This document shows, in pieces, positions 22,598-35,481 of a stretch of DNA of 64,000 nt. The notes under the pieces were generated by a model. That model was not told where the DNA came from, made no database searches, and worked only from the letters and a program-made list of their open reading frames with translations. How positions within the stretch are numbered: position 1 is the stretch's first letter; the number at the start of each line of letters is the position of its first letter. The DNA comes from Tieghemostelium lacteum (Eukaryota; Evosea; Eumycetozoa; Dictyosteliales; Raperosteliaceae), in assembly GCA_001606155.1 (NCBI GenBank), contig LODT01000035.1:1472113-1536112 (forward strand), read 5' to 3'. The position numbers and the translations under genes were made by a program.

Positions 22598-22950
22598 TAA
22601 CAATAATAATAATAACCAACTCACCTTTATTCTATATTCTCATGTTTATTCAAAAATTAATATATTTAAATAAAAAAAAAAAGAAATTATAATAATTAAA
22701 AGGAATTTGATTTTATTTTCATTTAATATAATATAATCTTTAAAAATTAATAAATGAAATATTGTCTAAATTATTTCAAAGATGTCAACTTTGATACAAT
22801 TGTTTGGAATTTTTAATTTCCCAAAATTAATAAAAATCCCAAACAACTTGAAAAAGCAAATGTGGTCAATTACTTTTAGATTTTTAAATTCTTTTTTCTT
22901 TGATTTTTTTTAATTTAAAATTTTTTACCACCACTTCATCAGAAAAATAA

Positions 22951-22981
<31 letters not shown>

Positions 22982-22986
22982 TTAAA
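22598..22986. other. Intergenic spacer
   Basis: 389 bp of A/T-rich DNA between same-strand genes, ending in a T25-type run (22953-22975) just before the CDP-DAG synthase ATG. Nothing else is visible. Confidence 0.5.
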
Positions 22987-24565
22987 ATGATGGATATAAG
23001 AAATAGAAATAAACCATCTAATACCACTACTAGCAATGGTAGTACTGCAAATACAACAGAAAAATCATTATCACCACAACAAGAAAAGAGATATTTTGAC
23101 TCTAGTAAAGATGATGAGTCATCATCAGAAGATGAAGTTGGTAAAAATCTAAAAACCAATGCAGGAGCAGATAACAGTTCAGCTGCAGATCCACCATTTG
23201 CAAAATGGAAGAAATTAATAGTTAGATCAATTATTGGTGCATTTATGATTGCATTCTTTGCCTTGATTCTAAACACTGATCATTTTGTAGTCAGTCTATT
23301 TGTCATTGCCATTCAGTTATTGGTATTCAAAGAAATGATATCAGTACGTTATCTCGAGGCAAAAGAAAAGAAAATACCAAGATTCCGTACTTTAAATTGG
23401 TTCTTTTTACTCTCCAGTTTCTTTTACTTTTATGCCAAACCAATTCTAGTAAAATTGACTCACTATTATCCAGATCTCTTCCAACATTTTGTTAGATATC
23501 ATCTATGGCATTCATTTTCTCTCTATGTAATTGGTATGTTTTTAAACAAAACAACTTTTTTTTCATTTCATTTAATTAAATAACAAAAGTTATTAATATA
23601 GCTCTAATACGACTATTTTAGGATTTGTATCATTTACATTTACACTTAGAAAGGGATCATATAGATATCAATTCTCACAATTGACATGGACATTAATGAC
23701 ATTGTTATTGGTAGTTGTTCAATCCAATTTCTTAATTTCAAATATTTACACTGGTTTAATTTGGTTTATATTACCAGTTTCAATCATTGTATGCAATGAT
23801 ATCTTTGCTTACTTTAATGGTTTCTTCTTTGGAAAGAAATTCATTCATAAACCATTCATGAAGATCTCACCAAACAAAACTTGGGAAGGTTTCATTGGTG
23901 CTACTTTTTGTACTCTAATTTTTGCTTATTACGTATGTATTTTTAATTCAATACAATATCAATTGTGAATGTAATTAACTAACAATTTTAATATTTAGTT
24001 TGCAGGATTTTTAATTCAATATGATTGGATTACTTGTCCAAAGGGTGATGGTAACTTTTTGGAACCACTTCATTGTGTTACTGACCCAGTATTCTTAATG
24101 AAAGAATTTGTTATTCCACCTGAGATTTCTAGTGTCTTGTCAAAATATGTATGTACTGATGAATTATTTTAAATTAATTTTTTTGAATATTAATATTAAT
24201 TTTTATGAAAATTTAAATAGCTTGGATTACATATTACATCATTTTCATTTATTCCAATTCAATTACATGCATTGGTATTGGCATTATTTGGATCATTGAT
24301 TGCACCATTTGGTGGTTTCTTTGCTAGTGGTATAAAGAGAGCCTATAAGATTAAAGATTTTGATAATATCTTCCCAGGTCATGGTGGTGTAACTGATAGA
24401 ACCGATTGTCAATTCATTATGGGACTTTTTATCTATGTATATTATTCAACCTTTATCAAAACCTACGAAGTAGACCCATCTCAAATCATTCAAGCTATAA
24501 TGATGTTACCAATTGACGAACGTATTAAAATTATTGATAAAGTAAAATCAACCTTAATGAACTAA
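22987..24565 (+). CDS. cdsA: Phosphatidate cytidylyltransferase (CDP-diacylglycerol synthase)
   Basis: Makes CDP-diacylglycerol from phosphatidate and CTP, an ER-membrane step feeding phosphatidylinositol synthesis. Four exons: 22987-23533, 23622-23932, 23999-24148 and 24221-24565, giving 450 residues. The Ser/Asp-rich cytosolic N-terminus is followed by about eight membrane helices. The family signature is intact: [12 protein letters not shown], then [12 protein letters not shown], holding the catalytic/metal Asp residues. [14 protein letters not shown] is also typical. Donors are GTATGT in all three introns. Two ATGs occur at the start and either could be used. Confidence 0.95.
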
Positions 24566-24989
24566 TTCCCTCCCTACTCCTAAAAAAACCTATAAAATCT
24601 CTACACCTACAAATAATAATTACCTATATCTAAATTTTTGTAAATTATAAAGTTTATAATAAAAAAAATAATAAACAATTTAATAATTTAATTGACACCT
24701 GTTGCCATTGGAATGGGTAGAAAACCTCTCAATCTGTGTTTTGGAGTGCAATGAATTGTCATTTAGGTCAATGTTATTAAATAATTGACATCATAAGTCA
24801 TAATTATTAAGTGTCAAATTGAGGGGTATAAAGAATTTGAGTACTATTGATGTATTAATTAAAAGATGTACAAGAAAATTTCATTTAACAAATTCAAAAG
24901 TGAAGAGGCAGAAGATGTATTTAATAAAAAAAATTAATTTATTTAGGAAAAATTATAATGAGTGTGAGGGAGGAGGGGAAAGTGTAAAT
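24566..24989. other. Intergenic region between convergent 3' ends
   Basis: 424 bp between the stops of cdsA (+) and the p62-like gene (-). The stretch 24690-24830 is less A/T-rich than other spacers and is bounded by TTGACAC (about 24691) and GTGTCAA (about 24812), which could pair. No reading frame with coding character is seen. Confidence 0.45.
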
Positions 24990-26693
24990 TTAAAAACCTT
25001 GTTCAATGATATGTTCAACAATTTCATTGATATTGAAGTTGAATCTCTTGATGATATCAACAATATTTGGAACACTACCAAAGCCCATTGCAACCAAAGT
25101 GGAAATACATTTACGTTTAGCTTCTTCAAGTGGATCTAATGGTTTCTCAGCTTCACCAACAACTGGTAATGGTTGTTGTTGAACAACAGGTTGAATAACT
25201 TCTTCAATAACTGGAGCTTTAACAATAACAACTTGTTCTTGTGGTTGATACTCTTCAATGGTTGGTTCCTCTAATTGTTGTTGAATTGGAGATTGTGGTT
25301 GAATTAAATCAATTGGAACATGAGCAAATGATGGGACAAAGGGTTGAATATTTACAATTGGTTCCTCTGGTTTAATTTCAAAAATTGGTTGTTGAGATAC
25401 TTGTTCAACAACTGGTTGTTTTGGTTCTTCAGTTGATTTTTGTTCTTCATAGACATAGATATCAATCCAAATCTTTTGACCAAATGACAAACCCTCTGGA
25501 GTATTTAATCTCCAATAGGAAGTGTAACGACCTGGTCTGGCGGGAGATTTCAAGTCAACAGAGACATCAATCATCTCACCTGGAACAGCAGATGGAACCA
25601 AAACATCATTAAAGTCAGATAATCTATCACCTTGCATAAAGGTTAATGTAGAGTTTTCTGGCCAAGCCTCTTTACTCTCATTAGCCAATCTCCAAATCTT
25701 GGTGAAACTAGAATTTGGGGCCACAATAGTACCATCTGGAATGGTAATATCAGATACCAAACGAGCAGAGTGGTTTCTATTGTGACATCTTCTGGTACCC
25801 ATCCAAGTGCATCTTGGAGTTGGAGATGGTGTGGCAATTTTTAAGAGTGGATGTTCAGTTGGATGGACAACAGCTCCCTTTTGTTCACAACTTGAACATA
25901 AATCATAGTTTGGACATATAGTACATTTGAAACGGTTACCAATCAATGGTGACATACCACAACCATCACAAGCAACTCCAACATGTTCAACAGCATTGGT
26001 TGTTGGTGATGATGGAGTACTATTTGATGTTGTATTATTGTTATTGTTATTATTTACATTTTCCTCTGTTGATTTTGGTGGTTTACACATGGCAAATAGT
26101 GAACCTTGTAACATATCATTTAGCCATGGCTGATTATTCATTCCTTGTACTAATGAATTGATTTCATTTTTTAAAGTCTCTGGATCACATTTTGAATTGC
26201 CACCCAAAATGTTCATGTATGGTTTAATATTTTCATTAGTTAAAATGGATTCAATCAAATTATTATATCCCATATAACATGATGGTTTGGGTGTTGGGTT
26301 TGATGGTTGTTGTGGTGAAGTGGTAGTTGGATTAGCTGTTGTAGTAGTGGCAGCAATTTCAATAATAAACAATTTTAATAAAGCTGGTGTCTTCTTTCTG
26401 GCAAAATTAAAAGCCTCTCTAATTTCTATATCGCTTGTAACTGTAATCTTATCACCCTCATCATCAAAATATTTTATCTGAAAATTGTTCTCTTGTAAAT
26501 TAAAGAAATTCATTGTCATTTTCTTTAATTCTGAATAAGTTGGTTCTCTATCAAGAGATCTATAAAACATTTGATTTTTTATTTTTATTGGTATTAATAT
26601 AATGTGCTCCTTATTATATAATAATAGTGAATATTAATAAACATACACTCTACGAGTATCATCTCCATATTGAACTTTTAAAATTAAAGACAT
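24990..26693 (-). CDS. sqstm1: p62/NBR1-type selective autophagy receptor
   Basis: A 538-residue protein in two exons (26647-26693 and 24990-26559; GTATGT donor, phase 2). Domain order: PB1 at about 1-85 (MSLILKVQYGDDTRRV joined to SLDREPTYSELKKM, later KYFDDEGDKITV); ZZ zinc finger at about 215-260 (CDGCGMSPLIGNRFKC, CPNYDLCSSC); the FW/NBR1 domain at about 280-395 (TKIWRLANESKEAWPE, YWRLNTPEGLSFG); a Gln/Pro/Glu-rich linker; and a C-terminal UBA (LVAMGFGSVPNIVDII). This PB1-ZZ-FW-UBA order is that of NBR1, which the single amoebozoan p62/NBR1 protein shares. It should bind ubiquitinated cargo and Atg8. A single LIR cannot be pinned with confidence in the linker. Confidence 0.93.
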
Positions 26694-27430
26694 TATGATT
26701 TTTTGGGTATATATATAACAGATAATAAAAAAAGTAATAAAAATAAAAAAATAAATTAAAAACAAACAAAAAAATTTTTCGCTTAAATTCTTTTTTTTTT
26801 CTGCTAAAAGTGAAACTTATTTTTATGATTTTTATTCTTCCTCAATGAATCAAGAGAACCAAATATTTGAGTGTAAATTCTTTTTTTCATGACTGTTAAC
26901 TGATAATAAATTTTAAGTTAACATCTAATTGTTACATTGATACACTTTCACTAAAATTTACATGAATTTTCATATATAACTCAAAAAAAAAAAAACATTC
27001 AAAATTTTAATTGGTTATATGGTGGTCGAGATAAAAAAATGGTTATAATAATGAATTTTATCAATAATGATCATTTCAAATTTGATTTGGAATGATATAT
27101 CACACATTCAGTCAACATATGTTCACTTTAATAGATTATATTGTTTAATCTTATAAAATATTATAATATGCTATTATTTCTTTTTTTTAATGATTTGGAT
27201 AATCTTTTAGGGTATCAGTGAAGCCCTTTTAAAAGAACTATTCAATTACCTTTTAAAGTAATTCATTTGAAAAAAAAAAAATTAATATTATTTTTTTAGA
27301 TCTTCTTTTTGACCTTAATAAGGTACTTCTATTTAATATTAAAAAAAATGAAGTTTTTTTGACTATTATTATAAAATCTTAAAAGAAAAGAGGGTTTTAG
27401 GTATTTCATTATAAATATATAAAATATAAA
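26694..27430. other. Divergent promoter region
   Basis: 737 bp between the divergent p62-like and eIF4E-like genes. It holds many A- and T-runs and an imperfect palindromic patch around 27226-27265 (CTTTTAAAAG, CCTTTTAAAG). No credible coding frame or known RNA is seen. Confidence 0.5.
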
Positions 27431-28855
27431 ATGACAGAAGTTTTTCCAAACACTTTTAATAAGGGTGAATTAAAAAAAGAAAAAAAGAAATTATCAGCAC
27501 AAGAGAAAATTGAAACAACAGTTCAACCAACACAACATCAAATTCATTTAATTAAAAATGAACCAATTCTATTTTTAGAAAATGAGTGGTGTTTTTGGGA
27601 AGATCATTATACCAATCATGATAATGCCAGAGCTTCAAAGAATGAATTTGAAAACTCATTAAAAATGATTTCCAAATTTAACTCAATTCAAGGTTTTTGG
27701 GAGAAATTTAATATATTACCACAATTAGATAAAATTCCAAATAACAGTTGTTTTCATTTAATGAAATCTGGTATAAGACCAGTGTGGGAAGACCCTGAAA
27801 ATAATAATGGTGGTACTTTTATTTTAAAAGTTAAAAAATTTCAAACGTATGTGATATAAATGTTATAATTTTCATAGAATAGATTATTAATTGAAAATTT
27901 TAAAAATAGTAATGAAATTTGGAATGAATTGGTATTATCAGTTATTGGTGAACAGTTTGGAGCTTATTTAGAGGAATGTGATGATATATGTGGTCTTTCA
28001 ATTCGAAAAAAACAAGGTATGGATTTTAATACTATTCACATTTGGAATAGAAACAAATCAGGTAAAGATGCTATATTTCGAGCACTTAAACAGCTCTTTC
28101 CAGTACTTTTGGATGAATGTATATTCTATTACTACCGAGTGAATAAACAACAACAAGAAAATCTAAATCTAGATCAACATGATAGACTGAAAGAATCTGC
28201 ATCAGCTCCTAATATATCTTTGGAAAAAGAAATGATTGCAGCAATTAAAGAGTACAAGGAAGAAGGGTCTAATTTGTCTACCACCTCTTTAAGTGCCAAT
28301 GGAAAGCCAAAGAAACATGTGAGTTTTCAAACTCAACCTATACCAATTGAAAATGGTGAAAAGTCATTTCATACTCATTCCCTAGATGGACAATTGGAAA
28401 AGGAGATTATTGCAGAGATTAAACAAGATGTTCAAGAGATGATTGATAATAAATGTGATTTACAACAAAAGATGAAATCTGATGACCATCGTGAAAAGAA
28501 CTTTAAACTCAAGCAATTAGCAAATGAGTATCAACCATTGATGAAATCTGATAGTCCTGTGAATGAAGATGTACCATCACCACCATCTGACCATCTATTA
28601 ACAGAGGTAGACAAAGATATTGAAAATACTGTTGTACAACAACTTAAAGAAGAACAAAAACTGGAAAATCATGAATTGAAAAATACAATTCAAGATTACT
28701 TCGATATTGATTTGCATGGTACAAACTCACCAATACCACCCTCAAAACATCATCTTAATGGTATAAATCAACAACTTTCAATTGATAGTCCAAAATGTAA
28801 AGCTCAAATTAAAGTTGATAACCTTTCAGATAAACCTACTATTGAAAAAATTTAA
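27431..28855 (+). CDS. eIF4E-family cap-binding protein with long C-terminal tail
   Basis: A 453-residue protein in two exons: 27431-27846 and 27910-28855. The nearest AG after the donor would bring a stop, so the second AG (27908-27909) is the acceptor that keeps the frame. Residues ~35-215 are an eIF4E fold. Cap-binding and eIF4G-binding positions can be matched: Trp53 and Trp56 (NEWCFWED), Trp90 (GFWEKF), and Trp119-Glu120 (IRPVWED). The position equivalent to human Trp56, which stacks on the cap, is Phe73. A later IWNRN also fits. The last ~230 residues are an extra charged tail absent from ordinary eIF4E, with repeated LEKE(M/I)IA-type units. It may be a class II/III-like cap-binding regulator rather than the main initiation factor. 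Confidence 0.87.
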
Positions 28856-28972
28856 ATTAATAATAAAAAAATAATCCCTTTTAACTCTATTCAATTTAAT
28901 CCATTATCCAATATTTCATTTGAATTTAATATATTAAATTTTAAAAGATATTTTTTTTTAAGTTTTTTTTAA

Positions 28973-29247
28973 GATTTTTAATTGGTGGTTGGTGTTGATT
29001 GATCTACAAATCTCTTTGGAATGTGATCAAATTGAAATAGATGGTGATGGGTTAATTAATCAAATGAATTGAATTCAATTAATTTTAATAAATATCTATT
29101 TTGTAAATTTAACAATGACAACAATAAGAACAGCAACATAACACAACACAACATATCATCTATATTTAATATTAATAATAGAACAAGAACTCAATATGAA
29201 ACCAAGGAACACTTGTAAATTGTTTTAATTTTCAAAAAAATTATTGA
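28973..29247. repeat. Left arm of long inverted repeat (promoter of left MACPF gene)
   Basis: This ~265-bp stretch is an almost exact reverse complement of 39132-39403. By eye I count about three substitutions and one single-base gap across the core (28973-29233). It ends about 80 bp before the ATG of the left MACPF gene, so it covers the upstream region. No reading frame is seen in it. Confidence 0.9.
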
Positions 29248-29313
29248 CATCAACCCCTCCTTTAATCTTCATTTCAAATACCAAATTAATAATTTAATAT
29301 TTCATAAATCAGA

Positions 29314-32300
29314 ATGATGAATTGTCATTATACTATTATATGTATTTTGATATTATGCTTGTCAATTGATTATGTAAATGGTAAATATAGTTTAAATAAT
29401 AAAAAAATCTATATTCAAAACTAATATAGATATTTTATTATGCAGCATTAAAAGGTAATATTTATTCAGTTGAGGCTGCATCACCATGTATATCTAATTG
29501 TATAGGTAATGATGGTTTTCAAACATTTCAAGCAGCATTAACCTATCTAAGAAATAATCAAATTACATCAGCAATACTCCTTGTCGAAGCTGGTAATTAT
29601 ATTGGAATTAATAATAAATTATTAAATTTTATATCATCAGTTCAAATAAAGTAAACTATCATCACTATGCTCTCTCAAATTCGAAAAAACCACTAATATA
29701 TTATATTAAAATAATTAGATCAAGAACAGGAATAAATACAGTTATTGATTGTCAAGGTATTGGAAATGCATTTAATGTTGTTAATAATTCAATGTTTTCA
29801 GTTAGTGGTATTACATTTCAGAATTGTAATTCAAATTATGGTGGTGCTATAAAGATTCAATCTTCCAATGTACAAATTAGTTCATGTACATTTCTGAATA
29901 ATATTGGTTCTATTGGTGGTGCTATACATAGTTACAATTCACAGGTACAAATTAAATCGAGTACATTTACTAGTAATACTGCATTGGAAAGGGGTGGTGC
30001 AATCTATAGTGTTGATTCTAAATTTAAAATTTTAAGTTCGACTCTATCATGTAATAGGAGATTGCTTAGTGGTACCTCAACATACACAAGATCTGATATC
30101 TATGGAACTAAATCCACTATTGAATTAGATAGTTCAACATCAACTACAAATTCACCATCATTCTTTTGTGGTGATAATACCATAATATTTACAAGTTTAG
30201 ATAGTAACTCACTATGTCAATCAACACCTACACAATGCTCTGGAATGGTTGTGAAACAACCCAATACCACTTCAGTCTGCGGAAATAACATTTGTGAAAT
30301 ATCCTCTGAAACTTGTTTAAATTGTCCTTCTGATTGTAAATCATGTTTGTTTTCAAAATACCAATACATCTTATAATTAGGATATTAATATTTATATTAA
30401 AAATTAGGTTATTTTAATGGATTAAAATTGGTAGAATATAAATGTCTTTATAGTAATGTTGGATGTCAAGTGTACTCTTCAAGTCCATTGGTTGGTAATT
30501 CTATAAGTGATTTAATGAAGGGTATTGATGGCCCAGTTTCAGCAATTTTAACTGGTTATTTTAGAGTTGTAAAACCAGAGGTTTATAAATTTAAATTTTT
30601 ATTTGAAAATATTGGCGCACAGGTAAAGATAAATCAGAGAACTCACATTGAATCACAATTCTTTTCTACATCAGAATCAACATTTTCTACCTACATTGTT
30701 GATGGTTTTACAAATTATTTTCAATTGTCATTGAAATCATTTACAAAGTCAAATAAAGGAGCTAGATCTGTTAGTTTCTTTATTCAAGGTCCAGATGATT
30801 TAGAATTTCAACCATTTGATTGGGTATTCTATTCATTGAATAACTGTGGAGATGGTGTTTATGATGCCGCTGAATTAACATGTTTAGATGATAGATCTAA
30901 TGGTATAGATGTACAAATGATTCAAAGTGGTAATTCGTCATGTGGTGATGGAATATGTCAAGAAATTGATCCTAATAGTTGTATACAGGATTGTTATACT
31001 TATTTGACTCCATATTGTTCACCAGTATCTGTTAGAGATGGTTCTATTACACCTGGGTCAGCATTGGAAAGAGATACATTAGGTGTACTGATTAATAATC
31101 AAATGGTATGGCATCTACCTGGTATAAGTCATTTTATGTTTGGTGTTAATGTTATTGATATGTCACCTGCCAATTTACCTATTTTCAATTTTGGTTATTG
31201 TAAAGATAAGGAAAATAGAATTATTGAAGATGTTTACCGAGCTAATTTCTATCAGTTGCCATCAGAAGTTGAAGCTGTACCTCTACCTATATGTACATTT
31301 GATGTTCAAACTAGTGAATTTGCAGATGCTTCTGAATATCAATCATCCATGTCATCTAGTATAAAACATGAAGCTGGTGGATCTATTGGAGGTGGTATTG
31401 GTGCTATACATGCTGAGGCATCTGCAGCTTATTCCAGTGAGAAATCTACAAATTCAGCTAAGGAACTTAACCAAGAGAGAACAGGTTCACTCATTGAAAA
31501 TCAAGTTCAATGTTCAACCTCTAATGTTAGATTAAGAGAATTTCCATTCCATCCATCATTTGTAAAGGCAATTTCCAAATTGAATACCGATACTGATTTT
31601 ATAAATTTCTTTGGTCAATATGGAACACATTTTTATCGTGAAGGTACATTAGGTGGTAAACTTAAACAAGTTACAAAAATGGATAGTTCAATGTCAAGTG
31701 AATTCTCATCTGATGAGGTATCTGATATGTCATCATATTCCTTCTCAGTATCAGTATCAGCACCTGTATTCACAGCTTCGGCATCATTTTCACAGAATCA
31801 AGGTAACAGTTTTTCAACTGAATCTTTGAATAAATTCTCAAAATCCAGTAGTAGATCATCTGTTATTACTTATGGTGGTGCAGCTGGTTCTTATGGACCT
31901 TCTAGAAATGGACCTTCCACATTTGGTTCTTGGGCACAAACTATTGATCTCTTACCAGTACCTATAAACTTTACTCTTCAAGCCATACGTGATATCATTC
32001 CAAAAGCTTGGAAAACACCAGATGGTAACTCAACATTTGAAAGATGGGTACAAGCTGAGGTATTGTTCTATCAAGGTACTCTTTTAAGTCAATCTGATTT
32101 AAATAGATCCAACATGATTGGTAGATGGTTCTCTAAAACTTTTATTTCAGAGGTTAACTCTATTGCCTATAGTTCACTAAAATTTGAAAAAAATGATTTA
32201 TATCAATCCGAATCCATTTTTGTCAATAATGCAAATGGTGCATTATTAAAGTACCAATGTCCATTCTATCGTGATGTTTATCATTATTATGATGGTCCAA

Positions 32301-33055
32301 ATAACACAGTACTCAATTACACTACACCTGAATATAAATGTTCATTTGATAATGCTTTGAAATTCCAATTCAAACAATCAACTAAACGTGAGAATATAGC
32401 TTGGAAAATCATTGTTGGTTCTACCCAAGGTAATGATTATCTTCATATGATTGGATCGATATTCATGTTTCAAGATTTATCAAAATCCACTTATTTCTTT
32501 TACACTCTATCCAATAGTACCAATACTCTTGTAAAAATGGATTCTATCAGTTTTGTAATTCTACCACCAATCAGATTTGAAACTGAAATTTCAATAACAT
32601 TGGGTGCATTTGATGGTGACTTATTTACAGTTACCATTGATTCTTCTAAAGTTGGTAGAACAACTATATGGCCATATCCAGATACCCTAAGAGACATCTC
32701 ACCTGTAATCTCCATTACTGCCAATTCAATTACTCAAATACATGATATGCCATTTTCAGTTACTATACTATCTAGATGTGCAGTTAGAGGTTTTGATTCA
32801 TTCTTTAATTTCCTAACTGGTCCAATATTAGATATTCCATCAAATTACCAATGTGAAATTAATGATGGAAAATATTTAATCACCACATTAAAACCATCCT
32901 TTATTGATCCAACTCAAAATTTCCAATTTACCAGCATAAACTCAAATAATTATCAATCACAACTCTTTGCACTTCAAACTGATTCTACATTTAATTTAGA
33001 TGTAGAAATTACATTACCAACAGCAAAAATTCAAGCATTTTCTTTATTCAATTAA
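29314..33055 (+). CDS. Secreted beta-helix / MACPF pore-forming-domain protein (left copy)
   Basis: A 1181-residue protein in four exons: 29314-29380, 29446-29650, 29719-30344 and 30408-33055. The N-terminal signal peptide is hydrophobic (YTIICILILCLSIDYVNG). Repeats of the form GGAI...S.F..N (residues ~130-250) indicate a right-handed beta-helix. Cys-rich units follow: CGNNICEISSETCLNCPSDC, and after the PA14-like stretch CGDGICQEIDPNSC. Residues ~330-720 are a MACPF domain with the signature YGTHFYREGTLGG and Ser/Ala-rich amphipathic segments. The C-terminal ~350 residues are a beta-rich region of unknown type. MACPF proteins form membrane pores. This is a paralogue of the right-hand gene and lies tail-to-tail with the crystal-toxin-like gene (55-bp gap). 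Confidence 0.88.
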
Positions 33056-33110
33056 TTAATAAATCTTTATCAATTATTTAAAAAATATTCAATTGCTAAT
33101 TATTATTTAT

Positions 33111-35128
33111 TTAAGCAGCAGTGGTAGTTGCTGGTTTTGGAGTTAAACTAATATTTATCAATTGAATAGTAGTGGTAGTAGAATTATTTGTAAATCTAAA
33201 TCTATTTTTACCAAATGGTTGATTACCAATATTGATAGCAAATGTAGATACTGAAGAATAAGTTTCAGTAGCAGATGCTGGTAATTGGTAATTACCAACT
33301 CCTGTAGCAGTGGCTACATTGAATACTGCTATAGTAGCAGGACCATTTGATGTATATCTAAAACAGAAATTGAATTTTGTAACAGTACTATCAACAGCAT
33401 CGAATGCAAATGTAATGTATTTAGATGGACCTACTGTCATAGACCATAAATGATGACATGGATTATTAATAAAATGTGAGATGCTTAGTGATACACCATT
33501 ATCTTTACCAACACATTTTTGAGCTTGAACTATTGTAGTACCAGTTGGATAGATATAATTATATCTGAATAAATTGACTGGTGCATATGCAACTAAAAAT
33601 GCATCTACAACACCATTACTATTGATATCCTTGTTAGCACCAATAGAAGCAATATGAGCAATTTTATGATCTGGGAATTGGTAGGTTGTATTTTCATATT
33701 TCCAAACTGGATTATAGGTATAGTCATATTCAGAGAGTTCTTCTGGGTCGTTATTTGGTAAAGTTACTGGGAAATTGTAGCTGTTGTATGGGTAAGAATA
33801 GGTAACTGTTTGTTCTGCATTACCTGAGTCTTGATTTCTTCCAGTTGAAATACCAAATCTACCTTGGGTGTTCAATGGAAAGTTGGAACTATTGGAAATA
33901 CATAACAGTCTTGGGATAATATCATGATTTAATACAACTTGTTGTGGAACACAGTCTTCTGGCATATCAGAAACCCATGATGGTATATTGGTATTATTTC
34001 CACCCAAGAGAGCACCAGCAACTTGGTCTTTAGTAGCTGGATTTCTATAAAAATAATTCTGAATTGCAATAATTCTATTATTATCAGCTTGTTTGAATTG
34101 TGCAATTTTAGCTAAATCACCACCATATGCATTATAGTTGTAGTAATAGAATTTGTCTTCAATTTGGTCCATTGTCAATCTGTAGTATGGTGATTTATTG
34201 GTTGCATCTTGAACTGGGAAACCTTCAATATCAGAGAACAAGAATCTAACTTGTTCAAATCTTACAGGCTCTGGATACTTTATAGGATCCATAGCTTCCC
34301 AAATTGGAAAGAAATCAAAAGCAAAATAAATGAACTGGTTACGGAATCTAATAATCTTATTAAATTTTCTTACATCATTGGTAGTATCAGAGGATTGAAT
34401 TTTAGCAATACCAGCTTTGTAAGTATCCCAAACCCATTGTTTAGCCTCTGCCAGTTGTTCATTAAATTTACCAACAAATTGAGTACGAGTTCCCTCTAAA
34501 ATACCCCATTTTGCACCTCTCTGTACAGTATCAGCTAACAACCCCAAGTAAGCAGTAACCAATATTACATAGTATGGTAACTGTACAATATATAAATCAT
34601 TGTCCTTATTTTGACATTTTGCAATCTTATCCATAAATATATTATCAAGAGCAACAATTTCAGTTCTAACAAATTCCTTATATGAAGGTTTATTAGGATA
34701 TGCCAATGCATTCTTTACATAACCTTTAAATGTTGCCATTTGTTTAGTTGTACCTGATAATGCGGTTTGAATACTACCAATGTCATACTATTTTAATATT
34801 AATATTTAATCAGAAATTAAACTTCTTTCATACATACAGAGGCAATTTTAGAATCAATAATTGATACAATGGCTTTTTGGAAATTAGCAAAAGCTTGTTC
34901 AGATTCAGCAGCATTTTTATCATCAATTAATTGTGATAGAATACAATCAGCTAACATTCCTAAAATTGGACCTGCACCTGGAACCATCGAAAGACTGCCA
35001 ACAACTAGAGCTTTCATAAACTCAATAGGTGGTTTTTTTGTCATTTCTGCCGATAATGGAATTTCATTGAATAGATCATTAACTGTTTTAGAGTATATAT
35101 CTATATAATCTTTTTGATTTAATACCAT
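33111..35128 (-). CDS. Crystal-toxin-like (delta-endotoxin, three-domain Cry-type) protein
   Basis: A 655-residue protein in two exons (34838-35128 and 33111-34787; GTATGT donor, phase 0). Residues ~60-280 match the helical bundle (domain I) of bacterial delta-endotoxins: a hydrophobic helix LPYYVILVTAYLGLLADT followed by the block FRNQFIYFAFDFFPIWEAMD and then FEQVRFLFSDIEG. The middle contains a dockerin/FG-GAP-like DINSNGVVDAF. The C-terminal ~150 residues are a beta-sandwich ending TIQLINISLTP, resembling domain III. The length equals that of an activated Cry core. There is no signal peptide. The family is otherwise bacterial, so an ancient transfer is likely, but the intron and A/T-rich codons show adaptation to this genome. 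No stop or frameshift is present. Confidence 0.85.
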
Positions 35129-35481
35129 TCTTTAACTCTACTCTCTATATATCTAAAAAAAAAAAAAAGTGATTATACACTGATTACATTTTATAATTTT
35201 GTTTTTAAATGGTAAACGATCGATTTGTTAAAAGGTATTTCTGATTGAAATCACACAATTTTTTTTAATTACTGATTAAAAAATTGGACCTATTAACACC
35301 TATCGCATATATGTCTTTTAGATTTTTTATAAAACAATCTCTTCGCTATAATGAATTTGAAAGAATTGGAAATGAATCAATCAATCAAAACAAAAATACC
35401 TCTTCAATTGTAAACATGTTTTTTTGGCCCTATGCAATCATATTCACAAAAAAAAATCATGGAATTTAAATTATTTTTATT
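35129..35481. other. Spacer upstream of the crystal-toxin-like gene
   Basis: 353 bp between the start of the crystal-toxin-like gene and the stop of the right MACPF gene. Both are on the minus strand, so it holds the former's promoter and the latter's 3' region. It is A/T-rich with an A-run at about 35155-35168. A 61-codon frame here has no coding look. Confidence 0.5.

Noticed and set aside
24819-25139. 106-codon plus-strand frame over the 3' end of the p62-like gene
   Set aside because: It overlaps the UBA-coding region antisense and its sequence has no family match; a shadow frame.
34209-34499. 96-codon plus-strand frame inside the crystal-toxin-like gene
   Set aside because: Antisense shadow of the well-supported domain I coding region.
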